This document shows, piece by piece, positions 15,149 through 21,844 of a DNA stretch of 49,072 bases. Within the stretch, counting starts at the first letter, position 1. Each line of letters begins with the position of its first letter. The stretch is from Oscillospiraceae bacterium (lineage in GTDB: Bacteria; Bacillota; Clostridia; Oscillospirales; Ruminococcaceae): contig SFFJ01000010.1 in assembly GCA_004557855.1 (NCBI GenBank), forward strand, positions 1-49,072, given 5' to 3'. A program made the translations under genes and the position numbers. The notes beneath the pieces are model-generated. The model did no database searches. It was not told the DNA's origin and saw nothing but the letters and a program-made list of their open reading frames with translations.

Positions 15149-15154
15149 TATAAT
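15126..15154 (+). promoter_or_regulatory. predicted promoter inside the 3' end of the EamA gene
   Basis: TTGCGA (15126-15131), 17 bases, TATAAT (15149-15154). It would drive the gene at 15311 with island 7 in the untranslated leader. Confidence 0.65.
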
Positions 15155-15179
15155 AGCAGCAGAGCAGAAGGGGAGACGG

Positions 15180-15265
15180 GGCCCGCAGGGCAAGCCGTCC
15201 TTCGGACGGCTTTGGCGGGGCGCAGCCCCGCCTACGGCCGGCGCAGCCGGCCGGCCCTGCGGGCC
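15180..15265. repeat. cloverleaf island 7
   Basis: Outer stem GGCCCGCAGGGC (15180-15191) pairs with 15254-15265. Loops are TTC, GCA and GCA. All stems match inverted island 6. CCCTGCA follows at about 15278. Confidence 0.9.
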
Positions 15266-15310
15266 CCTGCCCGTTCCCCCTGCACACACCCCGAAAGAAG
15301 GAGAATTGCC

Positions 15311-15871
15311 ATGTCCAAAATTTTTGCGGGATTTTTGTTTGTGTTCCTCAATTTCAACCTGACGCTGAATCAGACCTACACCGTCAACCTGCTGCCGGAT
15401 TTCATCGGGTTTCTGCTGTTGTATCTCGGCACCCGGGAGCTTTTGGAGGAAAGCCCCCGCTATAGCGCAGCGGGGCCGTGGCTGCTGGCGCTTACCGCAT
15501 ACAGCCTCGCCGTGTGGGTGCTCAATTTCCTCGGTATCAGCGGCGGGTGGGTCGCCTCCTTGCTGACGCTGGCCGGCGCAGTGGCCTCCTACTATGCCAC
15601 ATGGCTGGTCATCAAGGGCTTTGGGGACATCGAAAATAATAACCGGGTCGAGATCGGCGCGGCACAAAGCATGCAAAGCTGGAAAATCTGCGCCATCCTC
15701 AATATCGTGGCGGTGGGCCTTTCCTGGGTGCCGGTGTTAAGCGTCCTGCTGATGCTGGGAATGGTGGTGGTCACCATCCTGCTGCTGGTCAGCCTCAATA
15801 AGACCCGCAAGCTGTACGACGCCTTCCGTCTGCTGAAGCCCCAAAGCAATAACAACGGCCCGGAATTCTGA
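15311..15871 (+). CDS. small multi-pass membrane protein, function unknown
   Basis: I do not recognise the family firmly. The 186-residue protein has about five or six hydrophobic segments, roughly 3-18, 28-42, 55-75, 80-100, 125-145 and 148-165. It also has the motif NLLPDFIGFLLLYLGTRELL, seen in uncharacterised Clostridia membrane proteins. The C-terminus is hydrophilic (RLLKPQSNNNGPEF). GAAGGAGAA precedes ATG 15311. The gene stands alone behind its own predicted promoter and a 150-base leader that carries island 7. No transport or enzymatic motif is visible. Confidence 0.7.
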   Translation: MSKIFAGFLFVFLNFNLTLNQTYTVNLLPDFIGFLLLYLGTRELLEESPRYSAAGPWLLALTAYSLAVWVLNFLGISGGWVASLLTLAGAVASYYATWLVIKGFGDIENNNRVEIGAAQSMQSWKICAILNIVAVGLSWVPVLSVLLMLGMVVVTILLLVSLNKTRKLYDAFRLLKPQSNNNGPEF

Positions 15872-16040
15872 CAGGGAGCGGGCATATGCCGTACATTCCC
15901 CGCAGCGGCGGCAAAAATGAGCGCTGGCTGCGTCATCGAGCCTTGCCGGGCGTAAGCCCATTTCCAATGGGCGTCAGCCCGCCGGCGGCTCTCTTTCTTG
16001 CCATCCTCTCATTTTTTCCCCCGCCCCATATCGCAAAAAA

Positions 16041-16070
16041 GACCGTCCGGAGATACCGGGCGGTCCGCTT
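16041..16070. terminator. bidirectional terminator
   Basis: GACCGTCCGG (16041-16050) pairs with the complementary arm 16056-16065, with one mismatch. A T-run follows on both strands: TTTTTT after the minus-strand lipid kinase and CTTTTT on the plus strand. Confidence 0.85.
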
Positions 16071-16081
16071 TTTATGTAACG

Positions 16082-16996
16082 TCAGTCCTTGCGCCGGGGC
16101 AGGATGAGGGGCAGCGCCAGCGGCACGATGGCCGCCTCCACATGGGTGCTCTCGCTCATCTCCCCGTCGGAATTGAGGTTGGTGGGGGTCTCAAAGTCAA
16201 TGGTAAGGCTGCGGCACCGGGTGTAGATCACACAGTCCTCCAGCGTGGGGTCGCCCACGTGCAGCCCCTTCTGGAACTTCCCGATGACCTTGAGCATCCG
16301 CGGCCGGCTGATGGTCCGCACGATGCACAGGTCCATCAGCCCGTCCTCCACATTGAATTTGGGTGCGCTGTTCCAGCCGCCGCCGTAAAACCCGCCGTTG
16401 GACATCACCAGAATGAGGATATTCTCATCCATCACCCGGCCGTCATCCAGCACAATGTGCGCCTTTTTGCCCATGGGGCGGAAAAACGCCGCAATGAGCG
16501 CCATGATATAGGCGCCGCTGCCGGAAACAAGGGGCAGGCGCTTGTAGCGGGACATATTCTTGCACACATCGGCATCCAGCCCCGCATTGCAGATGTTGGC
16601 CGACCACTGGTCGTTGAAGCGGATGAGGTCGATGGGACGCTCCTCGGCGTTGATCTGCAGCTCCAGGTCGGAAAAATCACACTCCGGGAAGCTGCGCACG
16701 AAGTCATTGCCGCTGCCGCAGGGAACAATGCCCATAGCCACATTGGCGCAGCCGGCCAGCCCCTGCAGCACCTCGTTCATGGTGCCGTCGCCGCCGCAGC
16801 TGTAAAAGCGCAGGTGCTCCCCGCCGGAGGCGGCGCAGCGCTCCCGCACAAAGCGTGTGGCGTCCCCCACGCCGGTGGTCATGTAGATTTCCAGCTCCTC
16901 CTCCCGCCCGGCAAAAAGCGACTGCAGGCGGGGGAGCAGGGTGGTGGCAGGGTCGGTCTTTCCGGCGGCGGGATTGATGACGAAGATGTGTTTCAT
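16082..16996 (-). CDS. diacylglycerol kinase-family lipid kinase (DgkB/YegS/BmrU type)
   Basis: Soluble lipid kinase that likely phosphorylates diacylglycerol or a related lipid at the membrane surface. The N-terminus FVINPAAGK and the nucleotide-binding GGDGT (residues 68-72) define the family. GIVPCGSGNDF follows at about 89, and the C-terminal beta domain ends with the usual NSDGE motif. The length of 304 residues is normal. It lies just downstream of the GNAT gene on the same strand and probably shares its promoter at 17652-17680. A strong terminator follows. Confidence 0.93.
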   Translation of the reverse strand: MKHIFVINPAAGKTDPATTLLPRLQSLFAGREEELEIYMTTGVGDATRFVRERCAASGGEHLRFYSCGGDGTMNEVLQGLAGCANVAMGIVPCGSGNDFVRSFPECDFSDLELQINAEERPIDLIRFNDQWSANICNAGLDADVCKNMSRYKRLPLVSGSGAYIMALIAAFFRPMGKKAHIVLDDGRVMDENILILVMSNGGFYGGGWNSAPKFNVEDGLMDLCIVRTISRPRMLKVIGKFQKGLHVGDPTLEDCVIYTRCRSLTIDFETPTNLNSDGEMSESTHVEAAIVPLALPLILPRRKD

Positions 16997-17018
16997 GGCG
17001 GTAAAAGCTCCTTCGATA

Positions 17019-17471
17019 TTAGGTGGTGGGCAGCTCCCACACCATGGCGGTGTAGGGAAGCGGCCGGAAGCCGAGGGATTGATACAGCCGCATCGCGACC
17101 TGATTTTCGGGGGTGCATTCCAGCTTCAGGGCGCCGGCCTTATCGCGGTAGTAGGCCGAAAGGGTCTCCAGAATGGCACGGCCGATGTGCCGGCCTCTGG
17201 CCTCGGGGATGAGGTACAGCTCATCGATCATCACGATGGGGGCGCCGATCTCGCCGGAGAAGCTGTGCGCCAGCAGCAGATAGCCCAGCGTGCAGCCGTC
17301 CTCCACGATCATCCGGCCCTCAACGTTTTGGTTCCCGGCAAGGCAGGCCCGGAAGGTGGCGGTAAAGACCTCCGGGCCGACGCTGTGCGCCACGGCGGGG
17401 GAATTGTACATATTGCGGCACATCGCAAGGAATGCGTCGAGGTCCTTTTCGGCAAAGGGGATGAGTTCCAT
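17019..17471 (-). CDS. GNAT-family N-acetyltransferase
   Basis: Acetyl-CoA-dependent acyltransferase of unknown substrate. It has 150 residues, one GNAT fold. Motif A reads LYLIPEARGRHIGRAIL (about 103-119) with the acetyl-CoA pyrophosphate loop R/Q-x-x-G-x-A-like. Motif B follows in ENQVAMRLYQSLGF. I start at the ATG at 17471-17469; upstream the frame runs into island 8. AAGGAG lies about 12 bases before, a slightly long spacing. It is the first gene of a two-gene minus-strand unit with the lipid kinase. Confidence 0.9.
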   Translation of the reverse strand: MELIPFAEKDLDAFLAMCRNMYNSPAVAHSVGPEVFTATFRACLAGNQNVEGRMIVEDGCTLGYLLLAHSFSGEIGAPIVMIDELYLIPEARGRHIGRAILETLSAYYRDKAGALKLECTPENQVAMRLYQSLGFRPLPYTAMVWELPTT

Positions 17472-17542
17472 CGGGGGTTGATGCTCCTTTTTATTCGTTT
17501 GTGCAGGCCGCCGCACGCCTGCGGCCTGCGGCGGCTCCCGGC

Positions 17543-17626
17543 GGGGCGCAGCCCAAACCGCCCCCCGGGGCGGTTTCGGCGGACGAAGTCCGCCGGCTTC
17601 CGCGAAGCGGAAGCGGGCTGCGCCCC
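17543..17626. repeat. cloverleaf island 8
   Basis: Outer stem GGGGCGCAGCCC (17543-17554) pairs with 17615-17626. The first hairpin AAACCGCCCC/GGGGCGGTTT has an irregular short loop; the other two have GAA loops. It lies in the predicted leader of the GNAT gene. No gene is seen in 17472-17810. Confidence 0.85.
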
Positions 17627-17651
17627 GAACCGGCGGCCGGTCGTTACCTCT

Positions 17652-17680
17652 ATTGTAGCATAGAACCGGCAAAAAGCAAA
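17652..17680 (-). promoter_or_regulatory. predicted promoter of the GNAT-lipid kinase unit
   Basis: On the minus strand TTTGCT, 17 bases, TACAAT with an upstream TG (TGCTACAAT), an extended -10. The leader to 17471 contains island 8. Confidence 0.6.
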
Positions 17681-17707
17681 TGCCGAAATGCGATATAAGC
17701 AACACTT

Positions 17708-17759
17708 ATGGATAAAAGTAAAAAAAGCTATATCCATTATGGCAGAACTGTGATATAAT
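17708..17759 (+). promoter_or_regulatory. promoter region of the phosphoribosyltransferase gene
   Basis: TATAAT at 17754-17759 with no clear -35 box. An inverted repeat ATGGATA (17708-17714) and TATCCAT (17731-17737) lies where a -35 or operator would be. Confidence 0.5.
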
Positions 17760-17810
17760 AAATGGGTCGAGTGGCATTTTGCCCAATATACGAAAAAAAG
17801 GAGCATTCCC

Positions 17811-18368
17811 ATGCAGGAATATTACGACATTACAGTGGCCGGCGTCCACCGCCGCCTGCCCGTTGTTCCCATCAATGAGAATATGTCTATCGCCGGCTTT
17901 GTCATTTTCGGCGATACCGATGTGGTGGAGCCCTGCGCCCGTGCGCTGGCCGCAAAGCTGCCCAAGGAAACCGAGGTACTGGTGACCGCCGAGGCCAAGA
18001 GCATCCCGCTGATCTACGAGCTGGCCAAGGTGATGAAGATGCCCCGCTATGTCATCGCCCGCAAATCGGTAAAGGGCTATATGCGCAACCCCATCATCAC
18101 CACCGTCAATTCCATCACCAATATGGGACGGGAGCAGATTTTGGTGGTGGATGAGCACGACGCCGAGTTCATCAAGGGCAAAAAGGTCGCCATCATCGAT
18201 GACGTCATCTCCACCGGCAGCAGCATCGAGGCCATCGAAAAGCTGGTGCGGGAGTCCGGCGGTGAGGTGATCGCCCGTGCCGCCGTGCTGGCCGAGGGCG
18301 ACGCCGCCGACCGCAGCGACATCATCTATCTTGAAAAAATCCCGCTGTTCTTCCACGATAAAAAGTGA
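17811..18368 (+). CDS. purine-type phosphoribosyltransferase (Apt-like)
   Basis: Type I phosphoribosyltransferase that probably converts a purine base and PRPP to the nucleotide. The PRPP-binding loop is VAIIDDVISTGSS (about 126-138), and the flexible-loop region has ARKSVKGYM. The length of 185 residues fits adenine or xanthine phosphoribosyltransferases; the AEAKSIPL segment favours the adenine group, but the base cannot be fixed. AAAAAGGAGC precedes ATG 17811. The gene's last 16 codons, stop, terminator and following spacer are repeated twice more downstream. Confidence 0.85.
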   Translation: MQEYYDITVAGVHRRLPVVPINENMSIAGFVIFGDTDVVEPCARALAAKLPKETEVLVTAEAKSIPLIYELAKVMKMPRYVIARKSVKGYMRNPIITTVNSITNMGREQILVVDEHDAEFIKGKKVAIIDDVISTGSSIEAIEKLVRESGGEVIARAAVLAEGDAADRSDIIYLEKIPLFFHDKK

Positions 18369-18378
18369 TATAAGCAAG

Positions 18379-18405
18379 CCCCTGCGCCGACTGTGCAGGG
18401 GTTTT
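18379..18405 (+). terminator. terminator, copy 1
   Basis: CCCCTGC pairs with GCAGGGG (18395-18401), followed by TTTT. It lies directly after the phosphoribosyltransferase stop. Confidence 0.8.
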
Positions 18406-18541
18406 ACATTGCAGCGCCCTGCCGCATACTTTCCCCCCGCCGGGAGATAATACCCCGCAAAAGGCGACAGCCCCTCCCGCAGCGACATCATCACTCTTAA
18501 AAAACCGCTGTTCTTCCACGATAAAAAGTGATATAAGCAAG

Positions 18542-18569
18542 CCCCTGCGCCGACCGGTGCAGGGGTTTT
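18542..18569 (+). terminator. terminator, copy 2
   Basis: Same CCCCTGC/GCAGGGG stem and T-run, in the second tail unit; the loop has one extra base. Confidence 0.75.
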
Positions 18570-18710
18570 ACTTTGCAGCGCCCTGCCGCATACTTTCCCC
18601 CCGTCTGGAGATACTACCCCGCAAAAGGCGACAGTCCCCGCATCCGCAGCGTCATCATCACTCTTGAAAAATCCCGCTGTTCTTCCACGATAAAAAGTGA
18701 TATAAGCAAG

Positions 18711-18737
18711 CCCCTGCGCCGACTGTGCAGGGGTTTT
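18711..18737 (+). terminator. terminator, copy 3
   Basis: Same stem and T-run, in the third tail unit, about 70 bases before the next small ORF. Confidence 0.75.
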
Positions 18738-18807
18738 ACTTTGCAGCGGCCTGCCGCATACTTTCCCCCCCGCCGGGAGATACTACCCGGTGAAAGGGGG
18801 AGTGAAG

Positions 18808-18993
18808 ATGGAACGACCTGTTTTGGGGCCGGTAGACCCGGTAACGGGGCGCCCGCTGTACCTGCCGCACGATGTGGTAAGCAGCACCGAGGCCACCGGT
18901 CTGGAGCCGGTACCGCCCCACACGCCGGAGGAGGCCGACAGCTACGCCGACCTCATCGACTGGCCGCTGACCGACCAGCCGCCCCGCCGTTAG
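18808..18993 (+). CDS. hypothetical 61-residue protein
   Basis: Function unknown. The predicted soluble peptide is proline- and acid-rich (LGPVDPVTGRPLYLP, PHTPEEADSYADLIDWPL), without membrane segment or known motif. A GGGGGAG (18796-18802) lies 5 bases before ATG 18808, which supports translation. It starts just beyond the third tail repeat, and I see no promoter of its own. It could be a short accessory protein or a fortuitous frame in GC-rich DNA. Confidence 0.5.
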   Translation: MERPVLGPVDPVTGRPLYLPHDVVSSTEATGLEPVPPHTPEEADSYADLIDWPLTDQPPRR

Positions 18994-18997
18994 GGGC

Positions 18998-19026
18998 TTG
19001 CCAGCACGGGACAAATTTGATATTAT
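18998..19026 (+). promoter_or_regulatory. predicted promoter of the short-chain dehydrogenase unit
   Basis: TTGCCA (18998-19003), 17 bases, TATTAT (19021-19026). The leader to 19466 would be about 430 bases long and filled with repeats. Confidence 0.5.
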
Positions 19027-19105
19027 CTTGGTAGCTTCAACAGGGGAACGGTGCAGAAAACGGCGCGATCCCGCCGCAGGAAAGCCGCTGCGCCCCACCA
19101 GCCGG

Positions 19106-19292
19106 GCGCGGCATCCGCTTCATTCGTGCTGACCCGCCGCTACGGCGGGCGCGGCCTCCGCTTGACTCGGGCTGACCCTCCATTTCATTCCGGGCAGCCC
19201 TCACCGCTGCGGCGCGCCCGCCTTCCCCCACCGGGTCTGCCGACCCGTCGGGGACCCCACTGCGCAGCCCTCACCGCTGCGGCGCGCCCGCC
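19106..19292 (-). repeat. second-family repeats, copy 2 and partial copies
   Basis: The best unit is 19145-19221: outer stem GCGGGCGCG pairs with CGCGCCCGC, read on the minus strand with CAGCGGTGAGGGCTGCCCG and AGCCCGAGTCAAGCGGAGG. A partial unit begins at 19106, 43 bases earlier. GCAGCCCTCACCGCTGCGG recurs at 19194 and 19264, 70 bases apart. No gene is seen in 18994-19465. Confidence 0.7.
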
Positions 19293-19321
19293 CTATCCCC
19301 GCAAACCCCTGCAAGGTACCA

Positions 19322-19400
19322 CCCGGCGGCCCCGCCGGGCGCGAGCAGCGCGCCCGCCCCGCCCCCGCAGGGGGCGGGGGCCCGGCCCGAGGGGCCGGGC
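19322..19400. repeat. degenerate cloverleaf-like island 9
   Basis: Contains hairpins CCCGGCGG/CCGCCGGG, CCCCGCCCCC/GGGGGCGGGG (loop GCA) and GCCCGGCCC/GGGCCGGGC (loop GAG). I cannot close an outer stem, unlike the other islands. CCCTGCA lies shortly after it. Confidence 0.5.
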
Positions 19401-19465
19401 AGCGGGGCTGCCGGTTCCCGCACCCTGCACCCACCCGCAAAAACCACCACCAAAGGAGAAACACC

Positions 19466-20200
19466 ATGAGTAAAGTCGCAGTCATCACCGGCGCATCGGG
19501 CGGCATCGGCGCCGCCACTGCCCGCAGGCTCGCCGCCGAGGGCTTTCGGCTGGTGCTGGGCTACTGCCGCAGCCGAGAAAAGGCCGAAGCGCTCTGCCGG
19601 GAGCTCCGTGCAGCCGGCGGGGAGGCCGTCACCTTCCGGGCGGATATCACCCGCCCCGCAGAGGCCGCCGCCCTCATCGACCACGCCGTAGCGGAATACG
19701 GCCACCTCGACGTCCTCATCAATAACGCCGGCATCGCCCAAATCAAGCTCTTTACCGATATCACCCCCGAGGAATGGCGGCAGATGTTTGCGGCCAATGT
19801 GGATGGGGTCTACCACTGCTGCCGGGCGGCGGTGCCGCATCTGGTGCGGCAGCATAGCGGCGCCATCGTCAATGTCTCCTCCATCTGGGGACTGTGCGGC
19901 GCCTCCTGCGAAACCCACTATTCCGCTGCCAAGGCCGCCGTTATCGGCTTTACACAGGCGCTGGCCAAGGAGCTGGCCCCCAGCGGCGTTACTGTCAATT
20001 GTGTCGCCCCCGGCGCCATCGATACCGAAATGAACGCCCACCTCTCCCCGGAGGAACGCCGGGCGCTGGAGGAGGAGATCCCGCTGGGACGCATGGGCAC
20101 CCCGGAGGAAGCCGCCGCAGCCATCGCCTTTCTGGCCGGGGAGGATGCCCGCTATTTTACCGGGCAGGTGTTAAGCCCCAATGGCGGCATCGTCATCTGA
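19466..20200 (+). CDS. short-chain dehydrogenase/reductase, FabG-like
   Basis: NAD(P)H-dependent oxidoreductase with a classical SDR Rossmann fold. The cofactor loop is TGASGGIG (8-15), NNAG lies at 86-89, and the catalytic residues are S139, Y152 and K156 (HYSAAK). The length of 244 residues is typical of 3-oxoacyl-ACP reductases and of the related YmfI-type reductases. No fatty-acid genes are adjacent, so the substrate is open. AAAGGAGAA precedes ATG 19466. It is followed 19 bases later by a DUF212 gene, probably in one transcript. Confidence 0.88.
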   Translation: MSKVAVITGASGGIGAATARRLAAEGFRLVLGYCRSREKAEALCRELRAAGGEAVTFRADITRPAEAAALIDHAVAEYGHLDVLINNAGIAQIKLFTDITPEEWRQMFAANVDGVYHCCRAAVPHLVRQHSGAIVNVSSIWGLCGASCETHYSAAKAAVIGFTQALAKELAPSGVTVNCVAPGAIDTEMNAHLSPEERRALEEEIPLGRMGTPEEAAAAIAFLAGEDARYFTGQVLSPNGGIVI

Positions 20201-20219
20201 ACGCCGAAGGAGGAACCCC

Positions 20220-20651
20220 ATGACCCTTTTGCAAAATACCTGCCTCATCGCGGCGCTGCTGGCATGGGCCATCGCGCAGCTTTGCAAGGTACTTATCGAA
20301 CTCATTGCCCACCGCCGGCTGGACTGGCAGCGGCTGACCGGCGACGGCGGGATGCCCAGCGGCCATTCCGCGGTGGTCACGGCGCTGGCCGTCACCGCCC
20401 TGCTGCAATACGGCGCCGCCTCGTTCCAGTTTGCGGTCAGCGCCATTCTGGCCATGGTCGTCATGCACGATGCCATGGGGGTGCGCTGGCAGGCCGGGCA
20501 GCATGCCCGCACCATCAATGAGCTGCTGCTGAAACGCAGCGACACCCCGCCGGAGGAGCTCCTGGAGGAGCTGCTGGGGCATACCCCGCTGCAGGTGGCG
20601 GCAGGCGCCCTGCTGGGCGCTCTGGTGGCTATTCTGTACACTTCCCTGTAA
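20220..20651 (+). CDS. divergent PAP2-family (DUF212) membrane protein
   Basis: A 143-residue membrane protein of the DUF212 group, distantly related to PAP2 phosphatases. The motif GGMPSGHSAVVTAL (about 43-56) and a later HDAMGVRWQAGQHA are diagnostic. Hydrophobic segments lie near 8-24, 60-85 and 125-142. Activity has not, to my knowledge, been established for this family. AAGGAGG precedes ATG 20220. A strong terminator follows the stop codon. Confidence 0.9.
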   Translation: MTLLQNTCLIAALLAWAIAQLCKVLIELIAHRRLDWQRLTGDGGMPSGHSAVVTALAVTALLQYGAASFQFAVSAILAMVVMHDAMGVRWQAGQHARTINELLLKRSDTPPEELLEELLGHTPLQVAAGALLGALVAILYTSL

Positions 20652-20660
20652 AACACTTTT

Positions 20661-20690
20661 CCCCCCGCAGCTGCGGGGGGATGCTTTTTT
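20661..20690 (+). terminator. terminator of the SDR-DUF212 unit
   Basis: The perfect palindrome CCCCCCGCAG-CTGCGGGGGG (20661-20680) is followed by ATGCTTTTTT. Confidence 0.88.
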
Positions 20691-20708
20691 CGGTCGCTGC
20701 AGGGTGCC

Positions 20709-20797
20709 GGCCGGCCGCAGGCCAAACCGTCCTCCGGACGGTTTCGGCGGGCGGAGCCCGCCGGCCCCGGCTGCGCCGGGGCGGCCTGCGGCCGGCC
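20709..20797. repeat. cloverleaf island 10 with TGCAGGG/CCCTGCA ends
   Basis: A 15-bp outer stem, GGCCGGCCGCAGGCC, pairs with 20783-20797. Loops are TCC, GGA and TGC. TGCAGGG (20698-20704) and CCCTGCA (20806-20812) flank it, making a clean 115-bp unit between convergent genes. Confidence 0.92.
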
Positions 20798-20821
20798 CTC
20801 CTGCCCCCTGCACCGGCTCTC

Positions 20822-21697
20822 CTACGCCCAGAATTCCAAAAACCGTTCCGCGGCCGGGCAGGGCGTCACCTCCTGCAGTGCGCATACCGAAAGGCTCCGC
20901 TCCGGGATCTCCGGCACCGTCCGCAGCTCCCGGATGGAGCCGTCCGCCAGCGCCGAGACCGCAAATTCCCGGGTAACACACGCCACCCCCAGCCCGATCG
21001 CCGCCATACTGATGAGCAGCTCATGGCTGCACAGCTCGATCTCCGGCTTGAGCATGACCCCGTTGCGGCTGAAAAACCGCTCCAGAAAGCGCCGTGCGCT
21101 GGACTTTCGCTCCAGCAGCATCAGCGGGAACCGGGAAAGCTCCGCCAGCGTGTAGGCCCGGTCCTCGCAGGGGAAATCCGGCGCCGCCACAAAGACGTTG
21201 TGCAGCGTCATGCAGTGGCGCATCCACAGGTTTTCGGTCTCCTGCGGGGTGCTGGCAAAGGCCAGATCCACCTTGCCCGCCCGCAGCATCTGCAGCACCT
21301 CATAGCTGGTGCCGTTCAGTATCTTAATGTGGATGGCGGGGTACATAAAATGGAACTGCTGCAAATAATAAAGCAGAAGGTTCCGGGTCACGGTATCGCT
21401 GGCGCCGATGACCAGATCCCCCAGCATCAGCTTACGGGTCTGCTGCAGCTTGTCCTCCCCCGTCTCGATCAGCCCGATGGCGTTGCGAACATAGTCGAAC
21501 AGCATCCGCCCCTCCGCCGTCAGGGTGACGCCGCGGGGCTGGCGGGAAAACAGCCGCACCTGCAATTGCTCCTCCAGCTGGCGGATGGACTGGCTGACCG
21601 CCGACTGGGAAATATACAGCGACTTGGCGGCGTCGGAAATGCTCTCCTCCTCGGCCACCTCACAGAAAATACGGTAAAGATCCAGCTTGACTGCCAT
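20822..21697 (-). CDS. LysR-family transcriptional regulator
   Basis: DNA-binding regulator with an N-terminal winged helix-turn-helix (residues about 3-62, with the recognition helix in SISDAAKSLYISQSAVSQSIRQLE written in two parts: SISDAAKSLYISQ and SAVSQSIRQLE) and a periplasmic-binding-like effector domain (about 90-290). The length of 291 residues is normal. It is transcribed divergently from the CofE-like ligase, the usual LysR arrangement. A LysR-type dyad TAAGTACAGCTTA lies in the shared region. The effector is unknown, and regulation of the ligase gene is inferred from position. Confidence 0.93.
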   Translation of the reverse strand: MAVKLDLYRIFCEVAEEESISDAAKSLYISQSAVSQSIRQLEEQLQVRLFSRQPRGVTLTAEGRMLFDYVRNAIGLIETGEDKLQQTRKLMLGDLVIGASDTVTRNLLLYYLQQFHFMYPAIHIKILNGTSYEVLQMLRAGKVDLAFASTPQETENLWMRHCMTLHNVFVAAPDFPCEDRAYTLAELSRFPLMLLERKSSARRFLERFFSRNGVMLKPEIELCSHELLISMAAIGLGVACVTREFAVSALADGSIRELRTVPEIPERSLSVCALQEVTPCPAAERFLEFWA

Positions 21698-21715
21698 TTT
21701 TCGGCCTCCTTTGCG

Positions 21716-21730
21716 ATAAGTACAGCTTAT
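21716..21730. promoter_or_regulatory. LysR-type operator candidate
   Basis: ATAAG-TACAG-CTTAT fits the T-N11-A dyad of LysR regulators (T at 21717, A at 21729). It lies 19-33 bases before the LysR start and upstream of the divergent ligase promoter. Confidence 0.6.
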
Positions 21731-21752
21731 GTGTTCTATTAGAAATATCTAT

Positions 21753-21781
21753 TTTACTTATGGGTCTACTTTCATTATACT
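21753..21781 (+). promoter_or_regulatory. predicted promoter of the CofE-like gene
   Basis: TTTACT (21753-21758), 17 bases, TATACT (21776-21781). Confidence 0.6.
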
Positions 21782-21844
21782 GTGTTTGGTGCAAAAAACA
21801 AGTCAAAAAGAACGCAAAGCCGTTCCAAACGAAGGAGATAAAAT

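Larger units (their letters stand above)
18311..18790 (+). repeat. three tandem copies of a gene tail plus terminator, about 167 bp each
   Basis: Units begin at 18311 (end of the phosphoribosyltransferase gene), 18477 and 18644. Each has the last 16-17 codons, TGATATAAGC, a terminator hairpin and about 90 bases of shared spacer. Copy 2 keeps an open tail (SDIITLKKPLFFHDKK) one codon shorter. Copy 3 has lost one A in the A-run and is frameshifted. Neither extra copy has a start codon, so they are remnants, not genes. Confidence 0.92.

Noticed and set aside
18573..19034. 153-residue plus-strand frame across the triplicated tail region
   Set aside because: It reads through repeat copies, terminators and the small ORF out of frame, and has no supporting start site.
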